DNA of 64,000 bases from Chitinophagales bacterium (GCA_013816805.1 JACDDS010000011.1:1-64000), one strand, 5' to 3'. Counted from the stretch's first letter, positions 36,615 through 46,812 are shown. Numbers and translations are program-made. The notes: a model not told the origin generated them from the letters alone.

Positions 36615-37841
36615 TTAAAGTGATAAGTAAATATGGTTGTATTGCTGGATTCCTTTATCCAGAGAAAAAAACTTTTCAGCACCTTCCCTGATTTTATCTG
36701 CGGAAAAAGACGCAGCAAAATATTTTTTAATGGCCGTATCAAAACTTTTAATGCTGAAATCTTCAATTAATATTCCTGCATTAGTTTCAGTGAGTATTTG
36801 ATCAACATCACCGATTCCTTTATTACAAAATACCGGAATACCAAGACTCATTAATTCACCCATTTTAGTTGGCGATGATGCCTTTTTTGAAAAAGTCGAT
36901 TTTATAAAAAATACAGATGCATTACTTAAGCTCAAAAGCATTGGCATTTCGTTTCGACGAGCTGCATACACAATAACATCCTTAGGATTTAATCCTGCCT
37001 TTTCAACTGCGTCACAAAGAAACTGATGATGAATTTCTGGAGTAAGAATTAAAAATTTAGAATTTTGTTTATGCGTTTTTAACCTTGAAAAGAAAAGCAG
37101 CATCTCATCAATTAAATACCAGGTGCCTACGGAGCCGGAATAGGAAATCACAAAATCCTCATTTGTAATTCCGTATTTATCTTTAAAAAAACTTTTGGTT
37201 TTTTCTTCAAAACCTCTTTCAGAGAATAAGTCCAGGTCTGTACAACAAGGAATAACCGTTATTTTATCAGGCAAAACAGCGGTCTTTTTCCATGAGAGAA
37301 TTTCCTGTTTTGCATTATCTGTTAAGCTCACCACAGCATCACTGTCAATTAAAAACTCGGCTTCTTTCTTCTTGAAAAAACGATATGCCCAATGGTACAA
37401 GGGATTTTTTAAGTTCCATAAGTTGCCTTCTACACGTTCATCTGCCCAAAAACCCCGCATATCAAAAATGAATTTTAACTGATGTCTTCTCTTTAATTGC
37501 AATCCAATGAGGGAGGGAATATAACTGCGGCAATGAACTATATCAAAATAATTTTTTTTTTGAAGTCGGAAAGCTTTTACGAATAATCTCCTGTAATTCA
37601 TTCTCTGTGAAAAACCAGGAATGGCATTCGAGTATGCTACAGGAAACCACTTAATTCCAGATGCGGACAATGAAATAGAAACCTGCGTTCCTTCTTTTAT
37701 TAAATATTTTTTCTTTTCTGCACTTATAATTGTAATGCTATGGCCCAGCCTGGTAAGTCCCAACAGATAGGGAATCACCTGTGATTGCCCAAGAGAATCA
37801 GTCATGCCTTCGTAGGAAATATAAAGTATTTTTTTACCCAT
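36615..37841 (-). CDS. Glycosyltransferase family 4 protein
   Basis: A 408-residue GT-B enzyme. The N-terminus ILYISYEGMTDSLGQSQVIPYLLGL is a typical GT4 acceptor-domain start. FVISYSGSVGTWYLIDEM opens the donor domain, and KMGELMSLGIPVFCNKGIGDVDQI is the donor-binding segment. Its ATG abuts the stop of the upstream methyltransferase without a gap. It probably extends the exported glycan; the sugar is unknown. Confidence 0.9.
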   Translation of the reverse strand: MGKKILYISYEGMTDSLGQSQVIPYLLGLTRLGHSITIISAEKKKYLIKEGTQVSISLSASGIKWFPVAYSNAIPGFSQRMNYRRLFVKAFRLQKKNYFDIVHCRSYIPSLIGLQLKRRHQLKFIFDMRGFWADERVEGNLWNLKNPLYHWAYRFFKKKEAEFLIDSDAVVSLTDNAKQEILSWKKTAVLPDKITVIPCCTDLDLFSERGFEEKTKSFFKDKYGITNEDFVISYSGSVGTWYLIDEMLLFFSRLKTHKQNSKFLILTPEIHHQFLCDAVEKAGLNPKDVIVYAARRNEMPMLLSLSNASVFFIKSTFSKKASSPTKMGELMSLGIPVFCNKGIGDVDQILTETNAGILIEDFSIKSFDTAIKKYFAASFSADKIREGAEKFFSLDKGIQQYNHIYLSL

Positions 37842-38726
37842 TTAACGAAAGCTATCTCTTACAAATACTGCTTTAATGGAATCGCCGATATAAAGGAAAG
37901 TAAGTATGCGGTTTATAAAACTTTTTAGTCCTCTTTTAAAACGGTTCGCTTCCAGCATAGTTCGAAGTTTTTCGTCATCAGAACTCCGGGTATTACAGTG
38001 TGATTGTACATTCGCCAGGCTTTCTTTTATTCTGCTGGTGCTAATTCCAGTGGTCTCCATTTTAAGATTTGAAAATCCTGTATTCTCGAATAAAGCCGAA
38101 ATAGTGTTTGGAGTGTAATAACATAAATGCTCAGGATAAACCAAAATATTCCATTTTTCTTTCAGTAAGAATTTCGATACGGAATGGAAGTTTGGTGTGG
38201 TGATGTAAACAGCACCACCTTCCCGCAACAGTTGCCGGAAATTTTTCATTTCCTGTATAGGATAGTTGATATGCTCAATAACTTCAAAAGAAGTTATAAC
38301 ATCAAAAGACGCAGGTAAATAATTTTCCGGATCTAATTTTCCCTGCTGTGTTTCAATTCCTTTTTTACGGCAGATCTGTACTGCTGCCTGTGTAAATTCT
38401 GTGCCATATACTTCCCAGTTACGTTCTTTTGCTACCTCAAGAAAATAACCGATACCACAACCTACATCCATCAGCCTGTTAGTCTTTCTGAATTTCTCCA
38501 AATAATCTAAGATTTCATGATACCTCTTAACGGTAACAGGAGAGAGATAATCATTTCGGCCGTAGAGATTATAGTGGCGGATTAACTCATTTTCTGCAGG
38601 AATTGCCTGTGAAAAAACAAAACCACACCGCGCGCATTTCACAAGAAGAATTTTTGAATACCTGTTTAGTGGCTTTAATAATGCACCATTGCAAAGCAGG
38701 CAACGATCATGCATTGGCGAATTCAT
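37842..38726 (-). CDS. Class I SAM methyltransferase with N-terminal zinc-ribbon-like motif
   Basis: About 294 residues. Cys pairs CLLC and CARC near the N-terminus suggest a zinc ribbon as in sugar C-methyltransferase-like proteins. The SAM-binding motif DVGCGIGYFLEVA and the acidic motif YGTEFT follow, then TSFEVIEHINYP. The ATG at 38726 is preferred because it overlaps the asnB stop as ATGA; the open frame reaches 15 codons further up. It probably methylates a sugar or glycan in the asnB-methyltransferase-GT-GT operon. Confidence 0.86.
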   Translation of the reverse strand: MNSPMHDRCLLCNGALLKPLNRYSKILLVKCARCGFVFSQAIPAENELIRHYNLYGRNDYLSPVTVKRYHEILDYLEKFRKTNRLMDVGCGIGYFLEVAKERNWEVYGTEFTQAAVQICRKKGIETQQGKLDPENYLPASFDVITSFEVIEHINYPIQEMKNFRQLLREGGAVYITTPNFHSVSKFLLKEKWNILVYPEHLCYYTPNTISALFENTGFSNLKMETTGISTSRIKESLANVQSHCNTRSSDDEKLRTMLEANRFKRGLKSFINRILTFLYIGDSIKAVFVRDSFR

Positions 38727-40570
38727 GCACTGTGCCTTTCCATCCATCGATGCAGTATCAATAAATTCCACAGGCGATTATAGAGGTAGGTCTTTCCATT
38801 TGTGAATTTTTTCTTTATCCGGTTCACTATTGCCACATCAACCAGTTTGTGTTTATTTATAACGTCATCAGAAAGATATTTATCGATCAAATATTTCAGG
38901 TCCGTTTGAAGCCATTTCTGCAGGGGAAGAGCAAATCCGTGTTTAGGACGATCAAACAATTCCGGCGGCAGGTAATCGGCCAGTAAACGGCGCGTCAGGA
39001 TTTTAAGATCACCTTTTTTAAGCTTCAAATTCTCTGACACATTAAGTGCAAAAGAAACTAAACGGTAATCCAAAAACGGAGTGCGGCATTCAAGACCATA
39101 TTGCATACCTGCACGATCTACTTTCACCAGCAGATCATCTTTGAGGTAATATTTTAAATCAAAGAGCGTCTGCAGTTCTTTTGCACTTAGCTTTCGATGT
39201 CCGTTAGGTTGCAGATCAAAAAAACTTTCCTGAAGGTTTTCACTATTGATCAGCAGATCATGTGTTTCTTGCTCTGAAAAAAAATATTGTTCCTGTGAAA
39301 AAATATGAGCCTGAATCTTTTCTTCAGATATATATTGAAAAAGTCTGGATACCCGTTGAGCGCGATTGTTACCCAAAGAAAACATGGCGCCTAGTGGAAA
39401 ACGAAACATTTTGACGACCGGATTATTTAATCGTGATGCCCAGCGGTATGCACCGTACCCCATAAAAAGTTCATCACCACCATCGCCGGTCAATACCATC
39501 TTTATATGTTTCCGCGCCTCTCTGGAAAGAAGTAATGCAGGAATAGCAGAAGAATCGGCAAATGGCTCATCATATATATCCATCATGGGCTCCACCCTTT
39601 CAATTGCATCTGCCTGGCTTACATAAAATTCATAATGGTCAGTTTTCAGGTACTGCGAAATCTTTTTTGCATGATCTGCCTCATTGTATTCAGATTCCTT
39701 AAAGCCGATGGTAAAAGTCTTAATTGGCACTGGGCTGTTTCTCTGTGCAATAGCGGTGACAAGGGATGAATCAACCCCTCCGCTTAGAAAGGTCCCGAAG
39801 GGTACATCACTGATCATGCGGTATTTTACAGAACTATGCAGCAGTTCATCCAGTTTTTGCTTTGCCGTATTCTCATTATCAATAGTATCATCTGTCAGCT
39901 GATCTTCTATTTTCCAATAATTTGTAAACGCTGCCCGATCTTTTTTTAATGTCAGGAAATTTCCCGCAGGAAATTTTTTGATTTCATTCCATATCGTAAG
40001 GGGTTGTGGAATATAGCCGAGCTGCAAATACCAGTATATTGCTTGCTGATTAATAGTACAATTCGTGCGTATCCATTCTACACTTAATAAGGCCTTTATT
40101 TCTGAGGCAAAAAACCATTGATTATTAATTTCCACATAAAATAGAGGCTTAACACCTAATCGGTCACGAAATAAAGTAAGCACCTTTTCCCTGGTATCAT
40201 ACAAAGCAATGGTGAACATTCCGTTGAACCTGGTAACTGCCCCGGTACCCCACCGATTAAAAGCTTCCAGCATCACCTCTGTATCGGAATCAGACCGAAA
40301 AGAGATGTTGAGCTCCCGGGCAATTTCTTTATAGTTATAAATTTCCCCGTTAAAAATAATAACATACCGCCTGTCATGGCTAAACATAGGCTGATTTCCC
40401 TCACAGGAAAGATCGATAATGCTTAACCGTCTGTGTGCAAGGCCGGCAATATCATCTTTATAAAAACCTTCAGCATCAGGTCCACGGTGTGCAACACATT
40501 CAGACATGACCTTCAGCCACTCTGTTGGAAATTTATTACCTGGAGCAAAATAACCTGCAATGCCACACAT
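38723..40570 (-). CDS. asnB: Asparagine synthase (glutamine-hydrolysing), glycan-cluster type
   Basis: A 615-residue two-domain amidotransferase. Cys2 (MCGIAGYF) is the glutaminase nucleophile, with AHRGPDAEG and FNGEIYNY in the same domain. The synthetase domain has the ATP pyrophosphatase loop FLSGGVDSSLV. Such paralogues occur often in capsule and O-antigen clusters, where they may amidate a uronic acid instead of aspartate. It is first in its operon, with a promoter at 40589-40596, and divergent from a sulfotransferase. Confidence 0.93.
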   Translation of the reverse strand: MCGIAGYFAPGNKFPTEWLKVMSECVAHRGPDAEGFYKDDIAGLAHRRLSIIDLSCEGNQPMFSHDRRYVIIFNGEIYNYKEIARELNISFRSDSDTEVMLEAFNRWGTGAVTRFNGMFTIALYDTREKVLTLFRDRLGVKPLFYVEINNQWFFASEIKALLSVEWIRTNCTINQQAIYWYLQLGYIPQPLTIWNEIKKFPAGNFLTLKKDRAAFTNYWKIEDQLTDDTIDNENTAKQKLDELLHSSVKYRMISDVPFGTFLSGGVDSSLVTAIAQRNSPVPIKTFTIGFKESEYNEADHAKKISQYLKTDHYEFYVSQADAIERVEPMMDIYDEPFADSSAIPALLLSREARKHIKMVLTGDGGDELFMGYGAYRWASRLNNPVVKMFRFPLGAMFSLGNNRAQRVSRLFQYISEEKIQAHIFSQEQYFFSEQETHDLLINSENLQESFFDLQPNGHRKLSAKELQTLFDLKYYLKDDLLVKVDRAGMQYGLECRTPFLDYRLVSFALNVSENLKLKKGDLKILTRRLLADYLPPELFDRPKHGFALPLQKWLQTDLKYLIDKYLSDDVINKHKLVDVAIVNRIKKKFTNGKTYLYNRLWNLLILHRWMERHSA

Positions 40571-40588
40571 GCATTAATCAATGAACCG

Positions 40589-40596
40589 CAAAACTA
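40589..40596 (-). promoter_or_regulatory. Probable -7 promoter element of asnB operon
   Basis: TAGTTTTG on the minus strand matches TAnnTTTG and lies 19 bp before the asnB ATG. No clear -33 box is visible. Confidence 0.42.
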
Positions 40597-40670
40597 AATT
40601 GAAAATTATGATTCGATGTAAATTAACGGGTTATTGAAATCTTACCACTATTTTTATCTGCGTAGAATAA

Positions 40671-41567
40671 ATGATGGAATCTAAAGTAGAACTAATGATT
40701 GTGGGTGCTCAAAAGGCAGGTACTACGTCATTAAAAAATTATCTCGGACAACATCCTTCTCTAACTACTCACCAGCTAACAGAGTTTTCATTTTTTGTAA
40801 ATGATGAGGACTATAAGGACGGCTTTGAAAAAATTTGCAAGACCTATTTTCCGAAACAAACCATCACGCCGGAAAAGAAAATTGTAGCTAAAAACGCAGG
40901 CATTTATTATAATGAAAAAGCCCTTTCACGTCTGCAGCAGCATAACCCCAATTGTATAGTGGTACTGATTATCCGTAACCCGGTAGAACGAGCCTATTCT
41001 TCTTATAACATGGAAATCGAAAGCGGATGGTTTAAAAAAAAATGGAACACTATTCTTTATTCAATAAATAAATTCAGAAACGGCGAGACGGATCAAATGT
41101 TCAGGCTGTTTATCAATTTGGGAATGTACTCTGAACATTTAAAAAAAATATACAAATATTTTCCTTCGGACCATGTAGAGGTTGTTCTCTTTGATGATTT
41201 AAAGGAGGATGCTACCTTAATTTGCCAACGGTTGTTTCGGAAACTTAATATTGAAAGTTCCTTTTCACCAGATACCAATGCTATTTTTAATCCTACTGAA
41301 AAACTCAGGTCAAAAAAAATAGGGAAGTTATTGGTCTGGCTTATGGACAATAAAAATCCTATTAAAAAAATTTTCAAGTCATTCCTTCCGAGTGCTGCTT
41401 TTTCGAAAATCAGAATATGGCTGTGGAAAGTAAATACTGCCGGAATAATTGCCGCTCAAAAACCTATGGCACCAGAAATACGTCAGGTATTAATTGAGTT
41501 TTTTAAACCCTACAATGAAAAATTAGAATCAATGACAGGCCTTAACCTAAAAAAGTGGAATCAATAA
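40671..41567 (+). CDS. Sulfotransferase (PAPS-dependent)
   Basis: A 298-residue sulfotransferase. The 5'-phosphosulfate loop is GAQKAGTTSLKNYL near the N-terminus, and the 3'-phosphate motif is LIIRNPVERAYSSY in the middle. It would move sulfate from PAPS to a sugar hydroxyl, probably on the glycan made by this region. It is a single plus-strand gene between minus-strand operons and is similar in layout to the sulfotransferase at 56427. PAPS synthesis genes are not in the window. Confidence 0.9.
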   Translation: MMESKVELMIVGAQKAGTTSLKNYLGQHPSLTTHQLTEFSFFVNDEDYKDGFEKICKTYFPKQTITPEKKIVAKNAGIYYNEKALSRLQQHNPNCIVVLIIRNPVERAYSSYNMEIESGWFKKKWNTILYSINKFRNGETDQMFRLFINLGMYSEHLKKIYKYFPSDHVEVVLFDDLKEDATLICQRLFRKLNIESSFSPDTNAIFNPTEKLRSKKIGKLLVWLMDNKNPIKKIFKSFLPSAAFSKIRIWLWKVNTAGIIAAQKPMAPEIRQVLIEFFKPYNEKLESMTGLNLKKWNQ

Positions 41568-41584
41568 TCTGATAGTTTCACAGG

Positions 41585-42637
41585 TTATTTTTTATGCTTG
41601 CGTTCACGAATAAAATTGCGCAATACAATGCCCTGTTCAATAGTTCTCGATAAAACCGGTATAAGATCAAATACCAACTGCGGTGGATAGTGAACAGGGA
41701 AACCTCCAAATCCTAATTTAAAACGATTGATATTATATAATTGACTTCCCGGTAATTCATTTGCTGGTAAGCCACCAAAATCGAGCACTCCGATCTTGTA
41801 CTCCCGGCATAACCGGATGATGTCAAAAAAAGCTCCATAAAGAATAGGAATGGTCCTTTTCTTTTTTTCTGTTGTGGAAGCACCTAAATAATAATAAGCA
41901 ACATTCCCCTGGAAAACAATTACAACTCCCCCAAGCAATTGTTCCTCCATCTCAACAGCCAGCATAAATCCTTTACCGGATTGCTGAAGAAATTTAAAAA
42001 GAGAAAGAATTAATAATTTATTTTTTTGCTCATTAATTGGAAGCCGGCGTTTTTTATACATTGCCATGTGAAGATTCGCAAGATCTTCCGCTTTGTTTAT
42101 ATCTGTAATTATTTTATAAGACAGGCCTGATTTCAAACTTTTTTCTATACTTTTTCGGTGCTGATTACTGAATGATAAGAATAATTGTTCCGGCTCCTGA
42201 TCTAAATTAAGCCACGCCGTTTTCCAATTAAAGAAAGAGTCTGATTGCCTGAACTTAGATGAATTACGGATCCGGGTTAAGATCAGATCTGTATTACTAT
42301 CTAAAGGCATGGGCAATTGAAGAGTCAATCGCCACCAAAATTTTTTCTTAAGCCATTTGACCATTTCATTAATCATTAATGCATATTCATCATTTTTATT
42401 TGTAACAGGGCCGAATGAAATATTAATAGTCCGAAATGGTTTTATGCCCACTGCTGTATAGGCAATAATTTCGTTAGCTTGATTTAAAACCAGCAGTACC
42501 GGTATTTTTTCAGGGTTACAGTATATCCAATCGGGGTCCTGATGAAAAGATTTATAATTGCTGTGTGCATAAATCTGCCTTAAGCTAATAATATTTTCAT
42601 CCGATAAGGAATAAATAATTTTAAAGGTCCATTTCAT
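41585..42637 (-). CDS. FemAB/GNAT-fold acyl- or aminoacyltransferase
   Basis: A 350-residue protein with the double-GNAT FemAB-like layout. Its second half contains LANLHMAMYKKRRLPI, a MLAVEMEEQLLGGVVIVFQGNVAYYYLGAS core and a VLDFGG strand as in BioF2-like acetyltransferase domains. It may acylate an amino sugar on the glycan. Its start overlaps the upstream methyltransferase by 4 bp. It shares only the fold with the similar genes at 45759 and 55082. The true acyl donor is unknown. Confidence 0.78.
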   Translation of the reverse strand: MKWTFKIIYSLSDENIISLRQIYAHSNYKSFHQDPDWIYCNPEKIPVLLVLNQANEIIAYTAVGIKPFRTINISFGPVTNKNDEYALMINEMVKWLKKKFWWRLTLQLPMPLDSNTDLILTRIRNSSKFRQSDSFFNWKTAWLNLDQEPEQLFLSFSNQHRKSIEKSLKSGLSYKIITDINKAEDLANLHMAMYKKRRLPINEQKNKLLILSLFKFLQQSGKGFMLAVEMEEQLLGGVVIVFQGNVAYYYLGASTTEKKKRTIPILYGAFFDIIRLCREYKIGVLDFGGLPANELPGSQLYNINRFKLGFGGFPVHYPPQLVFDLIPVLSRTIEQGIVLRNFIRERKHKK

Positions 42638-43401
42638 ATTTTTTCAGCCTCAACAAATATCCATGGCATGGTAACTTGTTTCCATTGTTCTCTTAAGATT
42701 ACCTTACCCGTTTGCATATCTTTAAATCCGGTGCTTCTAAATCCAATACTTTTAAGATCTCCATCTTGTCTTTCCACAGTCAGGTATAATATTTTGGTTT
42801 TAAAATGATCGGCACCGTCGTATATTGAAAAATATTCTTCATTTTCAAAGAGTGAATAAGCACCATTTATTTTTTTAATTTTTTTTATACGTTTAAGTTC
42901 TTTAAAAATTCTGAAAGGATTTCGGGGACACTGAAGAGAATATAATTTGTGAAGATGTCGTGCATTATGAAATGAAAAAAGTAAAAGGCCTTTTGGCTTT
43001 AGTACCCTGTAAAATTCATTTAAAATCTCAATCCTCCCTTCATAATCCACACAGTCAATACCGTTGAAGGAAAATAACACCAGGTCAAAATAATTATCAA
43101 CAAACGGATTAAGGTTTCGTGCATCCATATTTTTGAATACTGCATTTTCTAACTTCTTAAATTTATTACTGCAATAGTTTATCATGAGGGAGGAGTAATC
43201 AATTCCTATGTATTCCCGAACCCTATTAGCAAAAAATGGCGTGGTACGACCTCCACCAATGCCCACATCAAGCATGTTAAATCCCGTAAGTAATTTCCCA
43301 TGATTCTTTAGAAAATTTTTCTCTACAGAAAAAAGCCAGGGTTGTTTAAAGTAACTGCCTGCGTTTTTTTTATTCTCGTAAACTTTACGGTTTTCATCCA
43401 T
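42634..43401 (-). CDS. Class I SAM-dependent methyltransferase
   Basis: A 255-residue methyltransferase with LDVGIGGGRTTPFF (SAM motif I), YIGIDYSSLMI (motif II) and LVLFSFNGIDCVDY. A typical methyltransferase beta-sheet C-terminus follows. The substrate is probably a sugar or glycan intermediate, judged from its neighbours only. It overlaps the deacetylase gene by 8 bp and the next acyltransferase by 4 bp. Confidence 0.86.
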   Translation of the reverse strand: MDENRKVYENKKNAGSYFKQPWLFSVEKNFLKNHGKLLTGFNMLDVGIGGGRTTPFFANRVREYIGIDYSSLMINYCSNKFKKLENAVFKNMDARNLNPFVDNYFDLVLFSFNGIDCVDYEGRIEILNEFYRVLKPKGLLLFSFHNARHLHKLYSLQCPRNPFRIFKELKRIKKIKKINGAYSLFENEEYFSIYDGADHFKTKILYLTVERQDGDLKSIGFRSTGFKDMQTGKVILREQWKQVTMPWIFVEAEKI

Positions 43402-44380
43402 TTAAAGTGTTCCTCCATTTTTTTATGGATGAATGAAATCCTTCCATTTTCAAGATGGCTTCATCTGCACCAGATGTTGGTGTGACAATCCTGGGGAAAA
43501 TAATAGGGAACTCTTGCATTGTATTTTGATAAAAAAAAATATCTCCTGCTGCAAAAAGATAAGGATAACCAGCTGCTGCCGTAAAATTTACTGCACGCTC
43601 ATTATAGTGGGCAGCAGGAAAGGCAAAATACGGAACCGGATGATTGAGTAATTTTTGCAATTCGTTCCTTGAATCGACTATCTCATGATGTAATATAGAA
43701 TCAGAAAAAGGTCCGTCAACCAAAAGATGCGACCACCCATGAGAGCCTATTCGTATTCCCGCGCTTTCACACTCCAGTAAATTACTCCTGTCCATCATTT
43801 CAGGGAATACCATTCTTTCTTTATATGGATTTTCCAGACCCTCTATTACTGCTCCAATCTCTGACGGAGTAAAATCTTTTAATAACTGCACAGCCTCAAG
43901 AGACATAGCTGAAACATTTTTAAGCGTTACCAGCTTGCAATAATCGATGTTGAATTTTTTCAATGAAAATGGTGCATTTGAATCAACATGATTTTCTAAA
44001 ATCATATTCAGGCGGTAGGTCCAGTTAGGCCTGCTATTCAGTACAGAATCAATCACCACATTATGGACAGCCGGAAAATTATACTGTGATAGTATAGGCA
44101 ATGCATAGTGCATAAAATCACCAAAACCATCGTCAAATGTTATAATAAGCTTTGGGTTAATCGTTTTCTGCTGCCAGTCTTCGGGAAGAATCACTGAATA
44201 GTATCGTTTGCAGTAAAGCATAATATTCCGAAACATAGCAGTGCCTGTTGATGGCCAAACAATATTTTTTTCATCATTTACTCTGTGAAAACATAATACA
44301 GTAACTGCACTTTTTTTCTCCTTCCTTAAGACATCATGAATGCCTGCAAAACGTATTACTCGTGAAAAAAAAGAACGCAT
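43394..44380 (-). CDS. Polysaccharide deacetylase (NodB homology, CE4-like)
   Basis: About 328 residues. The NodB domain is marked by LCFHRV, ITFDDGFGDF with the catalytic and metal Asp pair, and GSHGWSHLLVD with the metal His pair, then FAFPAAHYNERAV. It removes acetyl groups from N-acetyl sugars in a glycan or a lipid-linked precursor. No convincing signal peptide is seen, so it may act at the cytosolic membrane face. ATG 44380 is preferred over a TTG 11 codons upstream. Confidence 0.88.
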   Translation of the reverse strand: MRSFFSRVIRFAGIHDVLRKEKKSAVTVLCFHRVNDEKNIVWPSTGTAMFRNIMLYCKRYYSVILPEDWQQKTINPKLIITFDDGFGDFMHYALPILSQYNFPAVHNVVIDSVLNSRPNWTYRLNMILENHVDSNAPFSLKKFNIDYCKLVTLKNVSAMSLEAVQLLKDFTPSEIGAVIEGLENPYKERMVFPEMMDRSNLLECESAGIRIGSHGWSHLLVDGPFSDSILHHEIVDSRNELQKLLNHPVPYFAFPAAHYNERAVNFTAAAGYPYLFAAGDIFFYQNTMQEFPIIFPRIVTPTSGADEAILKMEGFHSSIKKWRNTLNG

Positions 44381-44446
44381 ATCGTTTATAAAAAGTAAAA
44401 AATATAATCTCAAGGGCGAATCTAAAATCTTTAAGACAATCCAGGC

Positions 44447-45733
44447 TTATAGATTATCCAAAACTTTTACCATCGCTTTAGCTTGCTCCTCTCTTGAAAA
44501 TTTATTGATAGATTCAATATTTGGATGAATATCAATCAGGCTATCAGTTAGGTATTTATCAATTATTTTTTTTAGCATCGAGTAGGTTTCTTTTTCCGAG
44601 GTGGGAATAATACCCAGCCTGGTTTCAATCAGAATCTGCTCCAGAATATCGTGATCTGAAGGATACAATAGCACCGGCTTATGTAAACCTATATAATCGA
44701 ACAATTTTGCCTGGATATTACCTTTTAAATTTCCAGCTGAAAGAAGCAGCATAATATGGGATTGACCCAAAATACTGAGAAGCTCATTCTTTGGAATGCG
44801 TGGAGTAATCTTATAGTTGTTTTCAAATCCCGCAAGAGTTTGTGTTACACGATTTTCCTGAACCTTATCAAATCCAAGCCCGGGAAACAATATTCTTATT
44901 GGTAATCTTTTCTCATATTCTTTAATTAACAATGTAATAGGGCGAAGAGTACTTTCGATTTCCTGCAAATGGTATAATGTTCCTGCAAATGTGAATGTAA
45001 ACTGGCTGTAAGAATTAAGCTTTCTGTATGAAGCGCACTCTTTTTCGAAAAAACCATTATATACAACTGATGCCGGTTTTTGATGGAATCTATGCAACTT
45101 CTGGACGAAATAAGGAGTAACTGTTGTAATAGCTGATGAAGTTTTAATCCATTTTTTTTCACTCTTCTTTTCCAATTCATAAGTAAACCTGCGCCATCCT
45201 GACTTAAGATAATCCCAGTCGGTAGTGCTCCATTCGTCCCGGTAATCGGCTATCCAGTGTATGTTGAATTCCTGATGAAATAAATAACCGAGTCTGAAAA
45301 GGGGAAAAGGATTGCCTGTAATGATCAGCTTTTTAATATCACGGTTGTCCGCTAAAAAAGCCTTTGCAAAGCGGTATAGATTTTTGTATGGCACAATTGA
45401 GCTTGAAAAGTTTTCTAAAAACGCATTATAAAATGTTAGAAGTTTTCGCACCAGAATGAGTTTCTTTCCCATCTGCAAATAGATTTTATCCCGCAACGAT
45501 TCCTGGTGAGGCAATGCATACACTTCGTAGTCATCGCTTTTTTCATGGCGCATTGTGTTTACCGATTTTCTGATTAAGTCCCCGGGCGTCTTTATATCAT
45601 TATCCCACCGCCGGGTAATAATTATAGGATAATACCCTGAGCTTTTTAAGTATTGAGCCCAGCTCAGCACCCGAAAAGACGCAGGCATATTAGCAGGAGG
45701 AAAATAATAGGATATTATTAACACCTTTTCCAT
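44447..45733 (-). CDS. Glycosyltransferase (GT4-like)
   Basis: A 428-residue GT-B protein starting VLIISYYFPPANMPASFRVLSWAQYL, the usual motif of GT4 enzymes in capsule and O-antigen loci. WIADYRDEW and FTFTFAGTLYH mark the two domains. GNIQAKLFDYIGLHKPVLLYP is the donor-binding section. It follows the acyltransferase gene by 25 bp in the same operon. Its sugar specificity is not visible. Confidence 0.87.
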   Translation of the reverse strand: MEKVLIISYYFPPANMPASFRVLSWAQYLKSSGYYPIIITRRWDNDIKTPGDLIRKSVNTMRHEKSDDYEVYALPHQESLRDKIYLQMGKKLILVRKLLTFYNAFLENFSSSIVPYKNLYRFAKAFLADNRDIKKLIITGNPFPLFRLGYLFHQEFNIHWIADYRDEWSTTDWDYLKSGWRRFTYELEKKSEKKWIKTSSAITTVTPYFVQKLHRFHQKPASVVYNGFFEKECASYRKLNSYSQFTFTFAGTLYHLQEIESTLRPITLLIKEYEKRLPIRILFPGLGFDKVQENRVTQTLAGFENNYKITPRIPKNELLSILGQSHIMLLLSAGNLKGNIQAKLFDYIGLHKPVLLYPSDHDILEQILIETRLGIIPTSEKETYSMLKKIIDKYLTDSLIDIHPNIESINKFSREEQAKAMVKVLDNL

Positions 45734-45758
45734 ATTTGCGTTGTAGCCGTTCTACGGA

Positions 45759-46700
45759 TTACTTTAACATTTTAAGAAGTGCGAATTTTATAGATGCAGG
45801 AATACTGCTTGTTTTGAATATCTCAAAATAAGGCTTTTGCTTTGCACCAAATGAGCGAAAATAATTTTCCACCCCTTTTATCATGCTGCCTTCAAAGTCA
45901 AAAACAGATACCCTTTCACTCATAGTTTTAATAGCATGCCAGAAAAGAAAACTCATAGTACCAGTATTTTTATTCTCAGGATTTTTACCACCAATAAGAT
46001 AGTACGCCGCTGTTCTATCCCAAACAATGAATATAGCGGCATCAATTTTACCCGATGAATCTTTAGCGATCCAAAGTTGACCAGCATTGTTTGATTTACA
46101 TCCGTTGTAAAGATTTTGCAGTACTTCCCTGCTGAATGCAATCCTATTACCCTTAGTAAGTAAATTTTTTTTCAGAAGCCAATAAAATGCATCTACATCT
46201 TTACTTTCTTCAATTATATAATTATTAGCAGCTTTTTTTATTTCCCTGCGGATCTTTTCATTAAACTGACTCCATAGTATATCATGATCTAGAATGTTTT
46301 CCAATATGTAAGTATATCTAACTGTTTGCCGGTACCTTTCCCAATAAAACGGTAACCAATTTTGAAAGCTGAAATGCCAGCGTTGAAAAAATATTGAATT
46401 GGAAGGAATCTGACTGAGAAGATCAGATATCAAATCCATTTCTTCATTTAGCCGACTGCGATAGGTAGATGCCGTTAATTGATAATACGGTCCCAGGAAC
46501 TGGGTTAGATGAGGCATAATAATTTCCCTTCCTGCCAGTGTCTTTTTAAAAACGAAAGGCATGCTCGCCAGCAATCTTTCATCTTTTGTGATCAATGCAA
46601 CATCCCAGTTTTTTCCTGCGACCGCATCAAGCCAAAAAGGCTGATGAAAAACAGGCACTGATTGACAAAACTTTTTTATGTATTGCTCTTTATTACTCAT
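45759..46700 (-). CDS. FemAB/GNAT-fold acyltransferase
   Basis: A 313-residue protein of the same broad type as those at 41585 and 55082. It begins with the pattern VPVFHQPFWLDAV common to this group and has the GNAT-like core IAKDSSGKIDAAIFIVWDRTAAYYLIGG and the FDFEGSMIKGVENYFRSFGA ending. This C-terminal motif recurs in FemAB-like proteins of glycan loci. It is likely to acylate a glycan amino group; donor unknown. It is first in the minus-strand operon running to 41585. Confidence 0.8.
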   Translation of the reverse strand: MSNKEQYIKKFCQSVPVFHQPFWLDAVAGKNWDVALITKDERLLASMPFVFKKTLAGREIIMPHLTQFLGPYYQLTASTYRSRLNEEMDLISDLLSQIPSNSIFFQRWHFSFQNWLPFYWERYRQTVRYTYILENILDHDILWSQFNEKIRREIKKAANNYIIEESKDVDAFYWLLKKNLLTKGNRIAFSREVLQNLYNGCKSNNAGQLWIAKDSSGKIDAAIFIVWDRTAAYYLIGGKNPENKNTGTMSFLFWHAIKTMSERVSVFDFEGSMIKGVENYFRSFGAKQKPYFEIFKTSSIPASIKFALLKMLK

Positions 46701-46812
46701 GCTTCGATTACAGAAAGGTCTTTAAATTTTATATAACGCTTCTGCTCCGGTCGAAAATTGTTATCGAAAAATATTAACCTGCAACTGATTCACGCTTTAT
46801 ATTTGGTTTCAC

